Of a stretch of 5,621 bases of DNA, positions 1 through 5,621 are shown one piece after another; the first letter of the stretch is position 1, and every line of letters starts with the position of its first letter. The notes beneath the pieces were generated by a model, which was given only the letters and a program-made list of their open reading frames with translations, ran no database searches and was not told the origin of the DNA. Source of the stretch: Bacillota bacterium (GTDB lineage: Bacteria > Bacillota > Clostridia > Oscillospirales > Oscillospiraceae); NCBI GenBank assembly GCA_023395775.1, contig JAEWYA010000110.1, positions 1 to 5,621 of the forward strand, given 5' to 3'. The translations under genes were made by a program, and so were the position numbers.

Positions 1-45
1 GGCGCGTGTGGTTGCCCCCCGGGCCCCGTTTCAATGCTTAATAAA
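1..45. other. Short region downstream of the thiolase, nothing assignable
   Basis: These 45 bases follow the thiolase stop codon. They include a C-rich then G/C-rich block (roughly 14-28, with small CCCGGG and GGGCCC palindromes) that could be one arm of a terminator whose other arm lies outside the window. No complete hairpin with a T-tract can be seen here. Whether another fermentation gene follows cannot be decided. Confidence 0.3.
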
Positions 46-1302
46 TCAGCACTTCTCGAAGATCGTTGCAACGCCCTGACCGCCGCCGATGCACAGCGTG
101 GCCAGACCCTTCTTGGCCTCGGGCCGCTTCTGCATCTCATGGAGCAGAGTGACGATGATGCGGGCGCCGGAGCAGCCCACGGGATGGCCCAGAGACAGAG
201 CGCCGCCGTTGACATTCACCTTGCTCATGTCGAACTTCAACTCACGGGCCACGGCGATAGACTGAGCGGCGAAGGCCTCGTTGGCCTCGATCAGGTCCAG
301 ATCGTCAATGGTCAGGCCGGCCTTGGACATAGCCTGCTTGGAGGCGGGAACGGGACCGACGCCCATGATCTTGGGATCGACGCCGCCCTGGCCCCAGGAG
401 ACCAGCTTGGCCATAGGCTTCAGACCGTACTTCTCCACGGCTTCGCCGGAGGCCAGGATGATGGCGGCTGCGCCGTCGTTGATGCCGGAGGAGGAAGCGG
501 CGGTGACGCGCTGGGTGCCCTTGTCGGCGGCTTCCTTCACACCGGTGAGCTCAAAGGTGTGGACAACCTGGGGATTGGGGGACTCGGGACCCACGGGGAA
601 CGCACCCTTCATCTTGGCAATGCCCTCGACGGTGGTGCCGGCGCGGGGGAACTCGTCCTTTTTGAACTCGACGATATCCTTCTTGACCTTCACGGGGACG
701 GGAACGATCTCGTCGTCAAACTTGCCGGCATTCTGAGCAGCTTCGCACTTCTGCTGAGAAGAGGCGGAGAACTCGTCCAGCTCCTGGCGGGTGATGCCCC
801 ACACGTCGCAGATATTCTCTGCGGTGGTGCCCATGTGATAATTGTTGAACGCATCCCACAGGCCGTCCTTGATCATGGTGTCGACCAGCTTCTTGTCGCC
901 CATGCGGGCGCCCCAGCGGGCGTCGGGAGCGGTATAGGGGGCGGCGGACATGTTCTCGGTACCGCCGCAGACGATCACGTCCGCGTCGCCGGCCAGGATG
1001 GAGCGGGCTCCCTCGATGACGGATTTCATACCGGAACCGCAGACCATGCCCACGGTGTAAGCGGGAACAGCATAGGGAATGCCGGCCTTAACGGCGACCT
1101 GACGGGCAACGTTCTGGCCCAGACCTGCGGTCAAAATGCAGCCGAACATCACTTCGTCGACCTGCTCGGGCTTTACACCGGCGCGATTCAGGGCTTCCTT
1201 GACAACAATGGAACCCATTTCGGCGGCGGAGACGTTTTTCAGGGAGCCGCCAAAGGAACCGATGGCTGTACGGCAGCAATTCACGACATAAAGTTCTTTC
1301 AT
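46..1302 (-). CDS. thlA: Acetyl-CoA acetyltransferase (thiolase), complete, with a ~26-residue insertion
   Basis: Condenses two acetyl-CoA to acetoacetyl-CoA, the first step of clostridial butyrate/butanol formation, in the cytosol. The 418-residue product shows the full thiolase signature: nucleophile Cys88 in VCGSGMKS, NEAFA with Asn341, GHPVGCSGAR with His373, and the catalytic-base Cys404 in CIGGGQG. The usual length is about 392 residues. The Cys88-to-Asn341 distance is 26 residues longer than in Zoogloea thiolase (Cys89/Asn316, from memory). The extra residues sit at about 236-262, between EGIAKMKGAF and VTAASSSGINDGAAA, in the loop domain next to the CoA-binding segment. The start is fixed by a GGAGG (1309-1313) 6 nt before ATG. 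The gene is monocistronic as far as visible, because only 45 bases follow the stop in the window. An upstream promoter and Rex-like palindromes suggest NADH/NAD+-dependent repression. The family call is very secure. A biosynthetic rather than degradative role is inferred from the regulation and the Clostridium-like sequence. The symbol follows clostridial usage; atoB is an alternative. Confidence 0.96.
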   Translation of the reverse strand: MKELYVVNCCRTAIGSFGGSLKNVSAAEMGSIVVKEALNRAGVKPEQVDEVMFGCILTAGLGQNVARQVAVKAGIPYAVPAYTVGMVCGSGMKSVIEGARSILAGDADVIVCGGTENMSAAPYTAPDARWGARMGDKKLVDTMIKDGLWDAFNNYHMGTTAENICDVWGITRQELDEFSASSQQKCEAAQNAGKFDDEIVPVPVKVKKDIVEFKKDEFPRAGTTVEGIAKMKGAFPVGPESPNPQVVHTFELTGVKEAADKGTQRVTAASSSGINDGAAAIILASGEAVEKYGLKPMAKLVSWGQGGVDPKIMGVGPVPASKQAMSKAGLTIDDLDLIEANEAFAAQSIAVARELKFDMSKVNVNGGALSLGHPVGCSGARIIVTLLHEMQKRPEAKKGLATLCIGGGQGVATIFEKC

Positions 1303-1329
1303 GATATTCCTCCATTTTGTTTTATAAAA

Positions 1330-1390
1330 TTCTTCGCATCACGGACGATTTTTGGCCCGTGCGGGAAAACAGCGGGGATGCGGCGAAGAA
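1330..1390 (-). other. Bulged inverted repeat in the thiolase mRNA leader
   Basis: On the plus strand TTCTTCGCATC (1330-1340) pairs with GATGCGGCGAAGAA (1377-1390). This gives 11 base pairs interrupted by a 3-nt bulge. Inside it a smaller inverted repeat, CACGG (1340-1344) and CCGTG (1357-1361), shares a base with the outer arm. The whole element lies in the predicted 5' leader, between the operator pair and the Shine-Dalgarno site. On the minus strand it is followed by only four T residues, then ATAAAA, so it is at best a weak terminator or attenuator. It may simply be an mRNA stem-loop affecting stability. I do not recognise it as a known riboswitch or leader family. Confidence 0.35.
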
Positions 1391-1398
1391 AGGCGGAA

Positions 1399-1416
1399 TT
1401 GTCAAAACTCTGACAA
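1399..1416. promoter_or_regulatory. Rex-like operator B (one mismatch)
   Basis: TTGTCAAAACTCTGACAA is an 18-bp inverted repeat that departs from TTGTnAAnnnnTTnACAA at one position in the right half. It lies exactly 20 bp (start to start, about two helical turns) from the perfect copy at 1419-1436, so two dimers could sit on the same DNA face. Measured from the predicted transcription start near 1460 it covers about +44 to +62, a position suited to roadblock repression. The Rex assignment is by motif and target gene only. Confidence 0.6.
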
Positions 1417-1418
1417 GA

Positions 1419-1436
1419 TTGTCAAAATTTTGACAA
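1419..1436. promoter_or_regulatory. Rex-like operator A (perfect palindrome)
   Basis: TTGTCAAAATTTTGACAA is a perfect 18-bp palindrome. Known Rex motifs are TTGTTAAnnnnTTAACAA in Clostridium acetobutylicum and TTGTGAAnnnnTTCACAA in Streptomyces. This site matches everything shared by the two, with C/G at the variable position. Rex releases DNA when NADH is high and is known to control thiolase and other butyrate/solvent genes in clostridia. The site lies about 25-42 bp downstream of the predicted start point. A different dimeric regulator (CRP/FNR-type HcpR, or a TetR or MarR member) is possible. Confidence 0.68.
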
Positions 1437-1466
1437 ATGAGCCTACTCCTAACCGCTTGCGAATTT

Positions 1467-1495
1467 ATTATAGGGGAATTTGCAGGTTCCGTCAA
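1467..1495 (-). promoter_or_regulatory. Sigma-A promoter for the thiolase gene
   Basis: Read on the minus strand, TTGACG (1490-1495) is followed after exactly 17 bp by a consensus TATAAT (1467-1472). The start point should fall near 1460, giving a leader of about 158 nt before the thiolase ATG. The 25 bp upstream of the -35 box are AT-rich and may act as an UP element. The downstream operator pair and a third copy upstream flank the core promoter without overlapping it. Confidence 0.82.
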
Positions 1496-1520
1496 TGGTA
1501 AAAATGGCAATTTAGAAATT

Positions 1521-1538
1521 TTGTTAAAACTTTGACAA
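1521..1538. promoter_or_regulatory. Rex-like operator C, abutting the terminator
   Basis: TTGTTAAAACTTTGACAA fits TTGTnAAnnnnTTnACAA at every defined position, and its left half TTGTTAA is the exact clostridial Rex half-site. It lies about 61-78 bp upstream of the predicted thiolase start and 102 bp centre to centre from operator A. It begins immediately after the terminator stem at 1539, and its TTGTC end provides part of the T-rich tail of that terminator. Some of its resemblance could therefore be coincidental. Repression from this distance would need looping or an additional promoter. Confidence 0.5.
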
Positions 1539-1581
1539 AATCCCTTTCGTTTTCGTCACCTTGACGAAAACGAAAGGGATT
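1539..1581 (-). terminator. Intrinsic terminator of the mfd-lepB-lipoprotein unit
   Basis: The arms at 1539-1558 (AATCCCTTTCGTTTTCGTCA) and 1562-1581 are perfect reverse complements: a 20-bp stem with a 3-nt loop. It lies 17 nt after the lipoprotein stop codon. On the minus strand the stem ends GGGATT and runs into TTGTC, giving a short T-rich tail (TTTTG), modest for an intrinsic terminator. The plus-strand side is followed by GCCGCC and has no T-tract, so the element most plausibly serves the minus-strand genes and insulates the thiolase promoter from read-through. Confidence 0.8.
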
Positions 1582-1598
1582 GCCGCCAGGAACCGCAC

Positions 1599-2573
1599 TT
1601 ATTTTGCTGCGTCCCTCGCCGCGCGCAGGCCCTCGTAAAACGAGGCGGCGGTAAAGCTGTCATATTCCTCCGCCAAAGTCACCTGTGCCTTTGCCGCCAT
1701 ATTTTGAAGCTGCGCGTCAAACCAGAGGTCTCGGGCGGCATCCTCGTTTAGCGTCGCCGGACGGAGAAGGTATACCCCCTTCTCCGTCTCCACGGGCTGG
1801 CTCCACTGGTCTGCCTGAAGCCCCGTCAAGGCGGTTTCCGCCGCCTCCGGCAATGTCCCGTCTCCCGGAGCGGCGGTATAAGAGGCATAAACGCCGTCTT
1901 TCAGTGTTGCCGGGTCCAAATCCGGGTTCTTTTCAAGCTCGGAGAGAGCCACCGCCGCCAGGTCCCCGCTGGAGAATAAGAGGGTATCCGCCGTGTAAAT
2001 TCCAGCAGTCTGCGCGTAAGCCGCGACGGCCCCGCTCTGGGGGGCCAGATCGCTTCCCTCGGCCCGGGACAGCGCCCGGAGCTGCTCATACAGGTAATAA
2101 TCGGCGGAAAACAGCTGCGCTCCTGCCTGATCCAAGCCCTTTTGCGCCAGAACGGCGAGATATGCGTCTTCTCCGCCGGCGGCAGCCACCTGCTCCGTCC
2201 AGTCCTCGTCCATGGCGGCCAAATCCTCCGCGGTCAGCACGCAGCGGTGCGATTCCGCCTGAGACTCCACCGTGGCGTAAAATACCGCCGCGGACAAAGC
2301 CTGTTCCTTCACATATTCGTCCAGAGTCTGTCCGCCCGCGTCCCCGGTCCAGTCCGGCGCGCCGCCGGACTGCTCCGCCAGATAGTCGCAGTCGGCGGTC
2401 AGCCAGTAGAAATACCGGGCAGCCGGGACCTCCCGGCCGTCCACCGTCAGCAGCACCGCGTCCGGCGCGATGCCGGAGGCCTCGTAGTAAAGTCCCGACG
2501 GCTTCTCCGCCCGCTTGCTGCAGCCGGACAGCAACAGCATGGCCGCCAATGCGGCCGTAAACGCCCGTTTCAT
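1599..2573 (-). CDS. Secreted lipoprotein, PrsA/SurA-like with degenerate parvulin domain
   Basis: Probable extracytoplasmic folding factor anchored to the outer face of the membrane; its function is inferred. The 324-residue product begins MKRAFTAALAAMLLLSGC, a lipoprotein signal peptide with lipobox LSGC and lipidated Cys18. Residues about 38-170 (starting VLLTVDGREVPAARYFYWL) resemble the helical SurA/PrsA N-terminal domain. Residues about 190-275, with LPEAAETALTGLQADQWSQPVETEKGVYLL, align by eye with the second half of a PpiC/parvulin fold. However, the usual HILV opening strand and the GGDLG segment are not recognisable, so isomerase activity is doubtful. The start at 2573 was chosen over an upstream in-frame ATG at 2612 because it has AAGGAG 7 nt before it and opens directly with the signal peptide. 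It lies 39 nt after lepB, probably in the same operon, and is followed by the terminator. In many Firmicutes mfd is followed by a prsA-type gene, which fits. It could also be a chaperone-only lipoprotein. Confidence 0.85.
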   Translation of the reverse strand: MKRAFTAALAAMLLLSGCSKRAEKPSGLYYEASGIAPDAVLLTVDGREVPAARYFYWLTADCDYLAEQSGGAPDWTGDAGGQTLDEYVKEQALSAAVFYATVESQAESHRCVLTAEDLAAMDEDWTEQVAAAGGEDAYLAVLAQKGLDQAGAQLFSADYYLYEQLRALSRAEGSDLAPQSGAVAAYAQTAGIYTADTLLFSSGDLAAVALSELEKNPDLDPATLKDGVYASYTAAPGDGTLPEAAETALTGLQADQWSQPVETEKGVYLLRPATLNEDAARDLWFDAQLQNMAAKAQVTLAEEYDSFTAASFYEGLRAARDAAK

Positions 2574-2580
2574 AAACCTG

Positions 2581-2586
2581 CTCCTT
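2581..2586 (-). promoter_or_regulatory. Ribosome binding site that sets the lipoprotein start
   Basis: On the minus strand AAGGAG stands 7 nt before the ATG at 2571-2573. The alternative upstream ATG (2610-2612) would add 13 Pro/Arg-rich residues in front of an otherwise perfect lipoprotein signal peptide and would overlap the 3' end of lepB, so the downstream start is preferred. Confidence 0.75.
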
Positions 2587-2612
2587 CCTCCCGGCGGAGC
2601 AGGCGGGCGCAC

Positions 2613-3257
2613 TTAACCCACCCGGCGCACGCCGAGCCACGTATTGCCGGGCCACAGGGAGATGTCTACCAGCGCCCGGGAACGGATATTGGACACGGGG
2701 ACAAAGGGATCCTGCCAGAAACGGCTGTCCAGGGAGTCGTCCCGATGATCTCCCATCAGGAAAACGCACCCGTCGGGCACGGTGAAGCTGTCTCCCTCGT
2801 TCTGGGGATAGGTGATCCCCTGAACGGGCAGATAAGTCTCTTCCAGCGCAGTGCCGTTGACCAGCACCTGACCGTCCCGGAAGGAGACCGTCTCGCCGGG
2901 CAGGCCCACGACCCGCTTCACCAGCGTCTCCCCCAGCTCATCGCTGTCGAACAGCACGATGTCCCCCCGCTCCGGCATCGGGTCGCCCACCGCATAGCTC
3001 AGGTGCCAGCTCAAAAACACGGAGTGGGTGGGCAGGGTGGTCTCCATGGATCCGCTGGTGACAAAGCCCAGCAGAAAGATACCCCGGAACAGCACCAGCA
3101 TCACGATCACCGTAATAAACAGATAACCGTAGCTGCGCAAAAAACGGCCAAAGGTCATCTTCCCCCGCTCATTGGTCTCCTTGGCCGGCTTTTCGGCTTT
3201 TTCCGGCTTTTGTGCTTTTTGAGGCAGCTCCTGCCGTTCGTTCTTCTCCTCAGACAT
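2613..3257 (-). CDS. lepB: Signal peptidase I
   Basis: Membrane-bound serine protease that removes signal peptides from exported proteins on the outer face of the membrane. The 214-residue protein has a charged, Lys/Glu-rich cytosolic N-terminus (1-42), one transmembrane segment (about 43-64), and then the S26 catalytic domain. The motifs are: box B TSGSMETTL with nucleophile Ser70; box D TLVKRVVGLPGE with general-base Lys114; box E MGDHRDDSLDSR (168-179). Box E has His where GDNR is the common form. A single membrane anchor and this length are typical of Gram-positive SipS-type enzymes. The start at 3257 has GGAG (3265-3268) 7 nt upstream. The longer reading from 3293 would add a basic 12-residue extension without such support. 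Its first 8 nt overlap the end of mfd, implying translational coupling. Placement next to a secreted lipoprotein suits an export/folding module, although lipoproteins themselves are processed by signal peptidase II. Confidence 0.95.
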   Translation of the reverse strand: MSEEKNERQELPQKAQKPEKAEKPAKETNERGKMTFGRFLRSYGYLFITVIVMLVLFRGIFLLGFVTSGSMETTLPTHSVFLSWHLSYAVGDPMPERGDIVLFDSDELGETLVKRVVGLPGETVSFRDGQVLVNGTALEETYLPVQGITYPQNEGDSFTVPDGCVFLMGDHRDDSLDSRFWQDPFVPVSNIRSRALVDISLWPGNTWLGVRRVG

Positions 3258-5621
3258 GGCCGTTCTCCTTTTCTTTCGTATTGTCTGCCGCAAGGCGCAG
3301 GTCCTCCACCAGCACCGCCGCCGTTTCCAGTACGTCCGCTCCGGGCCGCAGCCGCAGCGTCAGCATGGGGATGTCTCCGGCACTGAGCGTGAGCAGCTGC
3401 CGGTATTTGGGCAGAGCGCACACCGCCGCCAGAGCCTCCGGACGGAAAACGCCCAGCTCCAGCCGCAGCCGATCACCCTTTTGGCTCAGGTCGGTGACAC
3501 CGGCGGCCTGGGCCGAGGCCCGCAAAAGGGCCACGTCCAGCAGAGCCAGCACGGGCTTTGGCGGATCGCCGAAGCGGTCCATCAGTTCGTCCAAAATCTC
3601 GCCGGAGTCCTCCGGGGTCCGAATGGCGGCAATGCGGCGGTACAAATCCATCCGCTGTTCCGCCGAGGGGACGTACCGCTCGGGGAGGTGGGCGTTCACC
3701 GTCAGGTCGGCGGTGCACTCCGCCGCCTGGGCGGGCTGCTCGCCCTTTTCCTCCAGCACCGCCTCCTCCAGGAGCTTCAGGTACATGTCGTAGCCCACGC
3801 TCATCATATACCCGGACTGCTCCGGTCCCAGCAGATTGCCGGCGCCCCGAATTTCCAGATCCCGCATGGCGATTTTAAATCCGGAGCCGAACTCCACGTA
3901 TTCCCGAATAGCTCCCAGACGTTTGCCCGCGGTCTCCTGTAAAATTTTGCCCGGACGGTAAGTGAGGTATGCGTAGGCCCGGCGGGTACTGCGGCCAATG
4001 CGGCCGCGAATCTGATGGAGCTGGGCAAGCCCCATCCTGTCCGCGTCCTCAATCACCAGTGTATTCACGTTTGGGATATCAATGCCTGTTTCAATTATGG
4101 TGGTACACACCAAAATGTCCGCCTCGCCGTCCACCATCCGGCTCATTACGTCGGAGAGCTCCTGCTCCGACATCTTTCCGTGACCCACGGCAATGCGGAC
4201 CTCCGGACCCAACAGTTTTTGGAGCCGCCCCGCGGTGGCGGTGATGGACTCCACACGGTTGTGGAGGTAATATACCTGCCCGCCCCGGCTCAGCTCCCGG
4301 CGGATGGCGTCCGTCACGATTTCCCAGTCGTGCTCCAGCACATAGGTCTGCACCGGCTGGCGGTCAGCGGGAGGCTCCTCGATGGTGCTCATGTCCCGAA
4401 GGCCGGACAGAGCCATGTTCAGCGTCCGGGGAATGGGGGTTGCGGAGAGGGTGAGGGTATCCACCTGCCTGGCCATTTCCTTGAGACGCTCTTTATGGGT
4501 GACGCCAAACCGCTGCTCCTCGTCGATGACCAGGAGCCCCAGATTCTTGAACTGCACGGATTTTTGCAGCAGCTTGTGGGTGCCGATCAGCACGTCCACC
4601 CCGCTGGTGCGGACAGCCTCCAAAATCCGCTTCTGCTCTTTTGGCGCGGTGAACCGGGACAAGACCTCCACGTTTACGGGAAAGCCGGCGAAGCGGCCCA
4701 TCGCCGTGGCATAGTGCTGCTGGGCCAAAATGGTGGTGGGTACCAGGATCGCAGCCTGCTTCCCGTCCAGTACGCACTTCATCACGCCCCGGAGAGCCAC
4801 CTCGGTCTTGCCGTACCCCACGTCGCCGCAGAGCAAACGGTCCATGGGCCGGGGCCGCTCCATGTCGGCCTTGATCTCCTCCACGGACCGGAGCTGGTCG
4901 TCTGTCTCCGGATAGGGGAACGCGTCCTCGAATTCCTGCTGCCAGGGGGAATCCGGCGAGAAGGCAAAGCCAGGCTGCTTCTGCCGCGCGGCGTACAGGG
5001 CGATGAGCCCCTTGGCCAGGTCCTTCGCCGCCGCCTTCGCCTTGGATTTGGAACGGGCCCACTCCGTTCCGCCCAGCTTGTTCAGCCGGGTGTGTTCGCT
5101 GTCCTCGCCGCCGCCGATATACTTGCTGACCTGATCCAGCGCCGTTACCGGGACGTACAGGCAGTCCCCCGCGGCGTAGTCGATTTTGATATAGTCCTTC
5201 TCCACACCGTCAACCGGCATTTTGCGGATTCCAGCAAACCGGCCCACGCCATGCTGGGCGTGGACCACCAGATCGCCGGGGGAGAGATCGGTGAAGGATT
5301 GGAGTTTCTGCCGGCTGGAGTCCTTTTTCAGCTTCTTCTGCTTTCGGGCGGTGGGGGCCAGCTGTCCCTCCGTCAGCACTGCCAGACGGAGCTGGGGCCA
5401 CTCGCTGCCCGCACTCAGCGCTCCGGCGGTCAGCCGCACCTCGCCTGCGGCGGGCATGGCGGCGTTTTTCAGGTCCAGCGTGGCGGGAACGCCCCGCTCC
5501 TCCAGCAGCCGCAGGAGGTTTTTCGCCCGCGCTTCGCCCCCGCAGAGGATCAGCACGCCGTATCCCACGGTGCGGTAGTGCTTCAAGTCCTCCGCCGCCG
5601 TCTCAAGACTGCCGCCATAGG
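3250..5621 (-). CDS. mfd: Transcription-repair coupling factor Mfd (3' portion, runs off window)
   Basis: ATP-driven DNA translocase that displaces RNA polymerase stalled at lesions and recruits UvrA for nucleotide excision repair. About 790 residues of a protein normally near 1,150 are visible. The frame stays open to the edge (last residues YGGSLETAAEDLKHYR), so the TTG at 5584-5586 is an internal Leu codon, not a start. Numbering from that Leu: remainder of D3 (1-95); CarD-like RNA polymerase interaction domain (about 97-165, VVHAQHGVGRFAGI and YVPVTALDQVSKY); RecG-like helicase with Walker A GDVGYGKT (254-261), GTHKLLQ (335-341), DEEQRFG (355-361) and SATPIPRTLN (381-390); second RecA lobe with TTIIETGIDIPN and QIRGRIGR (525-532); TRG region GSGFKIAMRDLEIRGAGNLLG (567-587); and C-terminal D7 (about 625-770) with YVPSAEQRMDLYRRI. 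The UvrB-like D1/D2 part lies outside the window. All motor motifs are intact. It heads an apparent operon with lepB and the lipoprotein. Confidence 0.98.
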   Translation of the reverse strand, partial: YGGSLETAAEDLKHYRTVGYGVLILCGGEARAKNLLRLLEERGVPATLDLKNAAMPAAGEVRLTAGALSAGSEWPQLRLAVLTEGQLAPTARKQKKLKKDSSRQKLQSFTDLSPGDLVVHAQHGVGRFAGIRKMPVDGVEKDYIKIDYAAGDCLYVPVTALDQVSKYIGGGEDSEHTRLNKLGGTEWARSKSKAKAAAKDLAKGLIALYAARQKQPGFAFSPDSPWQQEFEDAFPYPETDDQLRSVEEIKADMERPRPMDRLLCGDVGYGKTEVALRGVMKCVLDGKQAAILVPTTILAQQHYATAMGRFAGFPVNVEVLSRFTAPKEQKRILEAVRTSGVDVLIGTHKLLQKSVQFKNLGLLVIDEEQRFGVTHKERLKEMARQVDTLTLSATPIPRTLNMALSGLRDMSTIEEPPADRQPVQTYVLEHDWEIVTDAIRRELSRGGQVYYLHNRVESITATAGRLQKLLGPEVRIAVGHGKMSEQELSDVMSRMVDGEADILVCTTIIETGIDIPNVNTLVIEDADRMGLAQLHQIRGRIGRSTRRAYAYLTYRPGKILQETAGKRLGAIREYVEFGSGFKIAMRDLEIRGAGNLLGPEQSGYMMSVGYDMYLKLLEEAVLEEKGEQPAQAAECTADLTVNAHLPERYVPSAEQRMDLYRRIAAIRTPEDSGEILDELMDRFGDPPKPVLALLDVALLRASAQAAGVTDLSQKGDRLRLELGVFRPEALAAVCALPKYRQLLTLSAGDIPMLTLRLRPGADVLETAAVLVEDLRLAADNTKEKENGHV
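3265..3270 (-). promoter_or_regulatory. Ribosome binding site of lepB inside the end of mfd
   Basis: On the minus strand AAGGAG precedes ATG at 3255-3257, with 7 nt after the GGAG core. It lies within the last codons of mfd, and the overlap ATGTCTGA joins the lepB start to the mfd stop (TGA at 3250-3252). This arrangement supports re-initiation or coupled translation and fixes the lepB start. Confidence 0.75.

Noticed and set aside
14..28. Complete terminator after the thiolase
   Set aside because: Only short CCCGGG/GGGCCC palindromes are visible and no T-tract follows on the minus strand within the window.
34..1413. 459-codon plus-strand open frame across the thiolase
   Set aside because: It is antisense to an unmistakable thiolase. 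Its Gly/Ala/His/Leu-rich product resembles no family and is what GC-rich codons give on the opposite strand.
1430..1471. Plus-strand promoter formed by TTGACA in operator A and TATTAT near 1466-1471
   Set aside because: The spacing is about 30 bp rather than 17, and no plus-strand gene lies downstream.
1399..1538. The repeated TTGTCAAA units as a CRISPR or mobile-element end
   Set aside because: The repeats are short self-palindromes with unequal spacing. There are no spacers of constant length, no cas gene and no transposase.
1685..2560. 291-codon plus-strand open frame inside the lipoprotein gene
   Set aside because: The Pro/Arg-rich translation is a typical shadow of a GC-rich gene, and the minus strand has a signal peptide and a good start.
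2142..3386. 414-codon plus-strand open frame over the lipoprotein and lepB
   Set aside because: It spans two real minus-strand genes, has no plausible ribosome site noticed, and encodes a low-complexity product rich in Arg, Gln, His and Pro.
5584..5586. TTG as the start codon of mfd
   Set aside because: The frame continues to the window edge with conserved Mfd-like residues, and several hundred N-terminal residues are still missing. The codon is internal.

Overview
This 5.6 kb window looks like ordinary chromosome from an anaerobic, GC-rich Firmicute, most likely a butyrate-forming member of the Oscillospiraceae / clostridial cluster IV. The grounds are purine-rich GGAGG-type ribosome binding sites, GC-rich codons, a clostridial-type acetyl-CoA acetyltransferase with Rex-like operators in front of it, and a Bacillus/Clostridium-type Mfd with DEEQ in motif II. 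The genus assignment is inference. All genes lie on the minus strand, so transcription runs from high to low coordinates.

Layout in the direction of transcription. The 3' two thirds of mfd (transcription-repair coupling factor) enters from the right edge. It overlaps by 8 nt the start of a signal peptidase I gene (lepB), which is followed after 39 nt by a secreted lipoprotein resembling a PrsA/SurA-type foldase with a degenerate parvulin domain. These three appear to form one transcription unit. It ends at a perfect 20-bp inverted repeat 17 nt past the lipoprotein stop codon.

Next comes an AT-rich intergenic region of about 300 bp (1303-1598), the most information-dense part of the window. 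It holds the terminator, a near-consensus sigma-A promoter (TTGACG-17 bp-TATAAT), three 18-bp palindromes of the form TTGTnAAnnnnTTnACAA (one of them with a single mismatch), a bulged inverted repeat in the predicted mRNA leader, and a strong Shine-Dalgarno site. The palindromes fit the known binding motif of Rex, the NADH/NAD+-sensing repressor. The gene they precede is the acetyl-CoA acetyltransferase (thiolase) that starts the acetyl-CoA-to-butyrate/butanol pathway, a known Rex target in clostridia. The thiolase is intact and carries all catalytic residues. It also has a net insertion of about 26 residues just before its CoA-binding loop.

The two halves are functionally separate. The right half concerns DNA repair and protein export or folding at the envelope. 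The left half concerns redox-controlled fermentation. I see no mobile element, CRISPR array, tRNA, rRNA or clear novel system. The observations most worth following are the triple Rex-like operator array, one copy of which abuts the upstream terminator, and the thiolase insertion.
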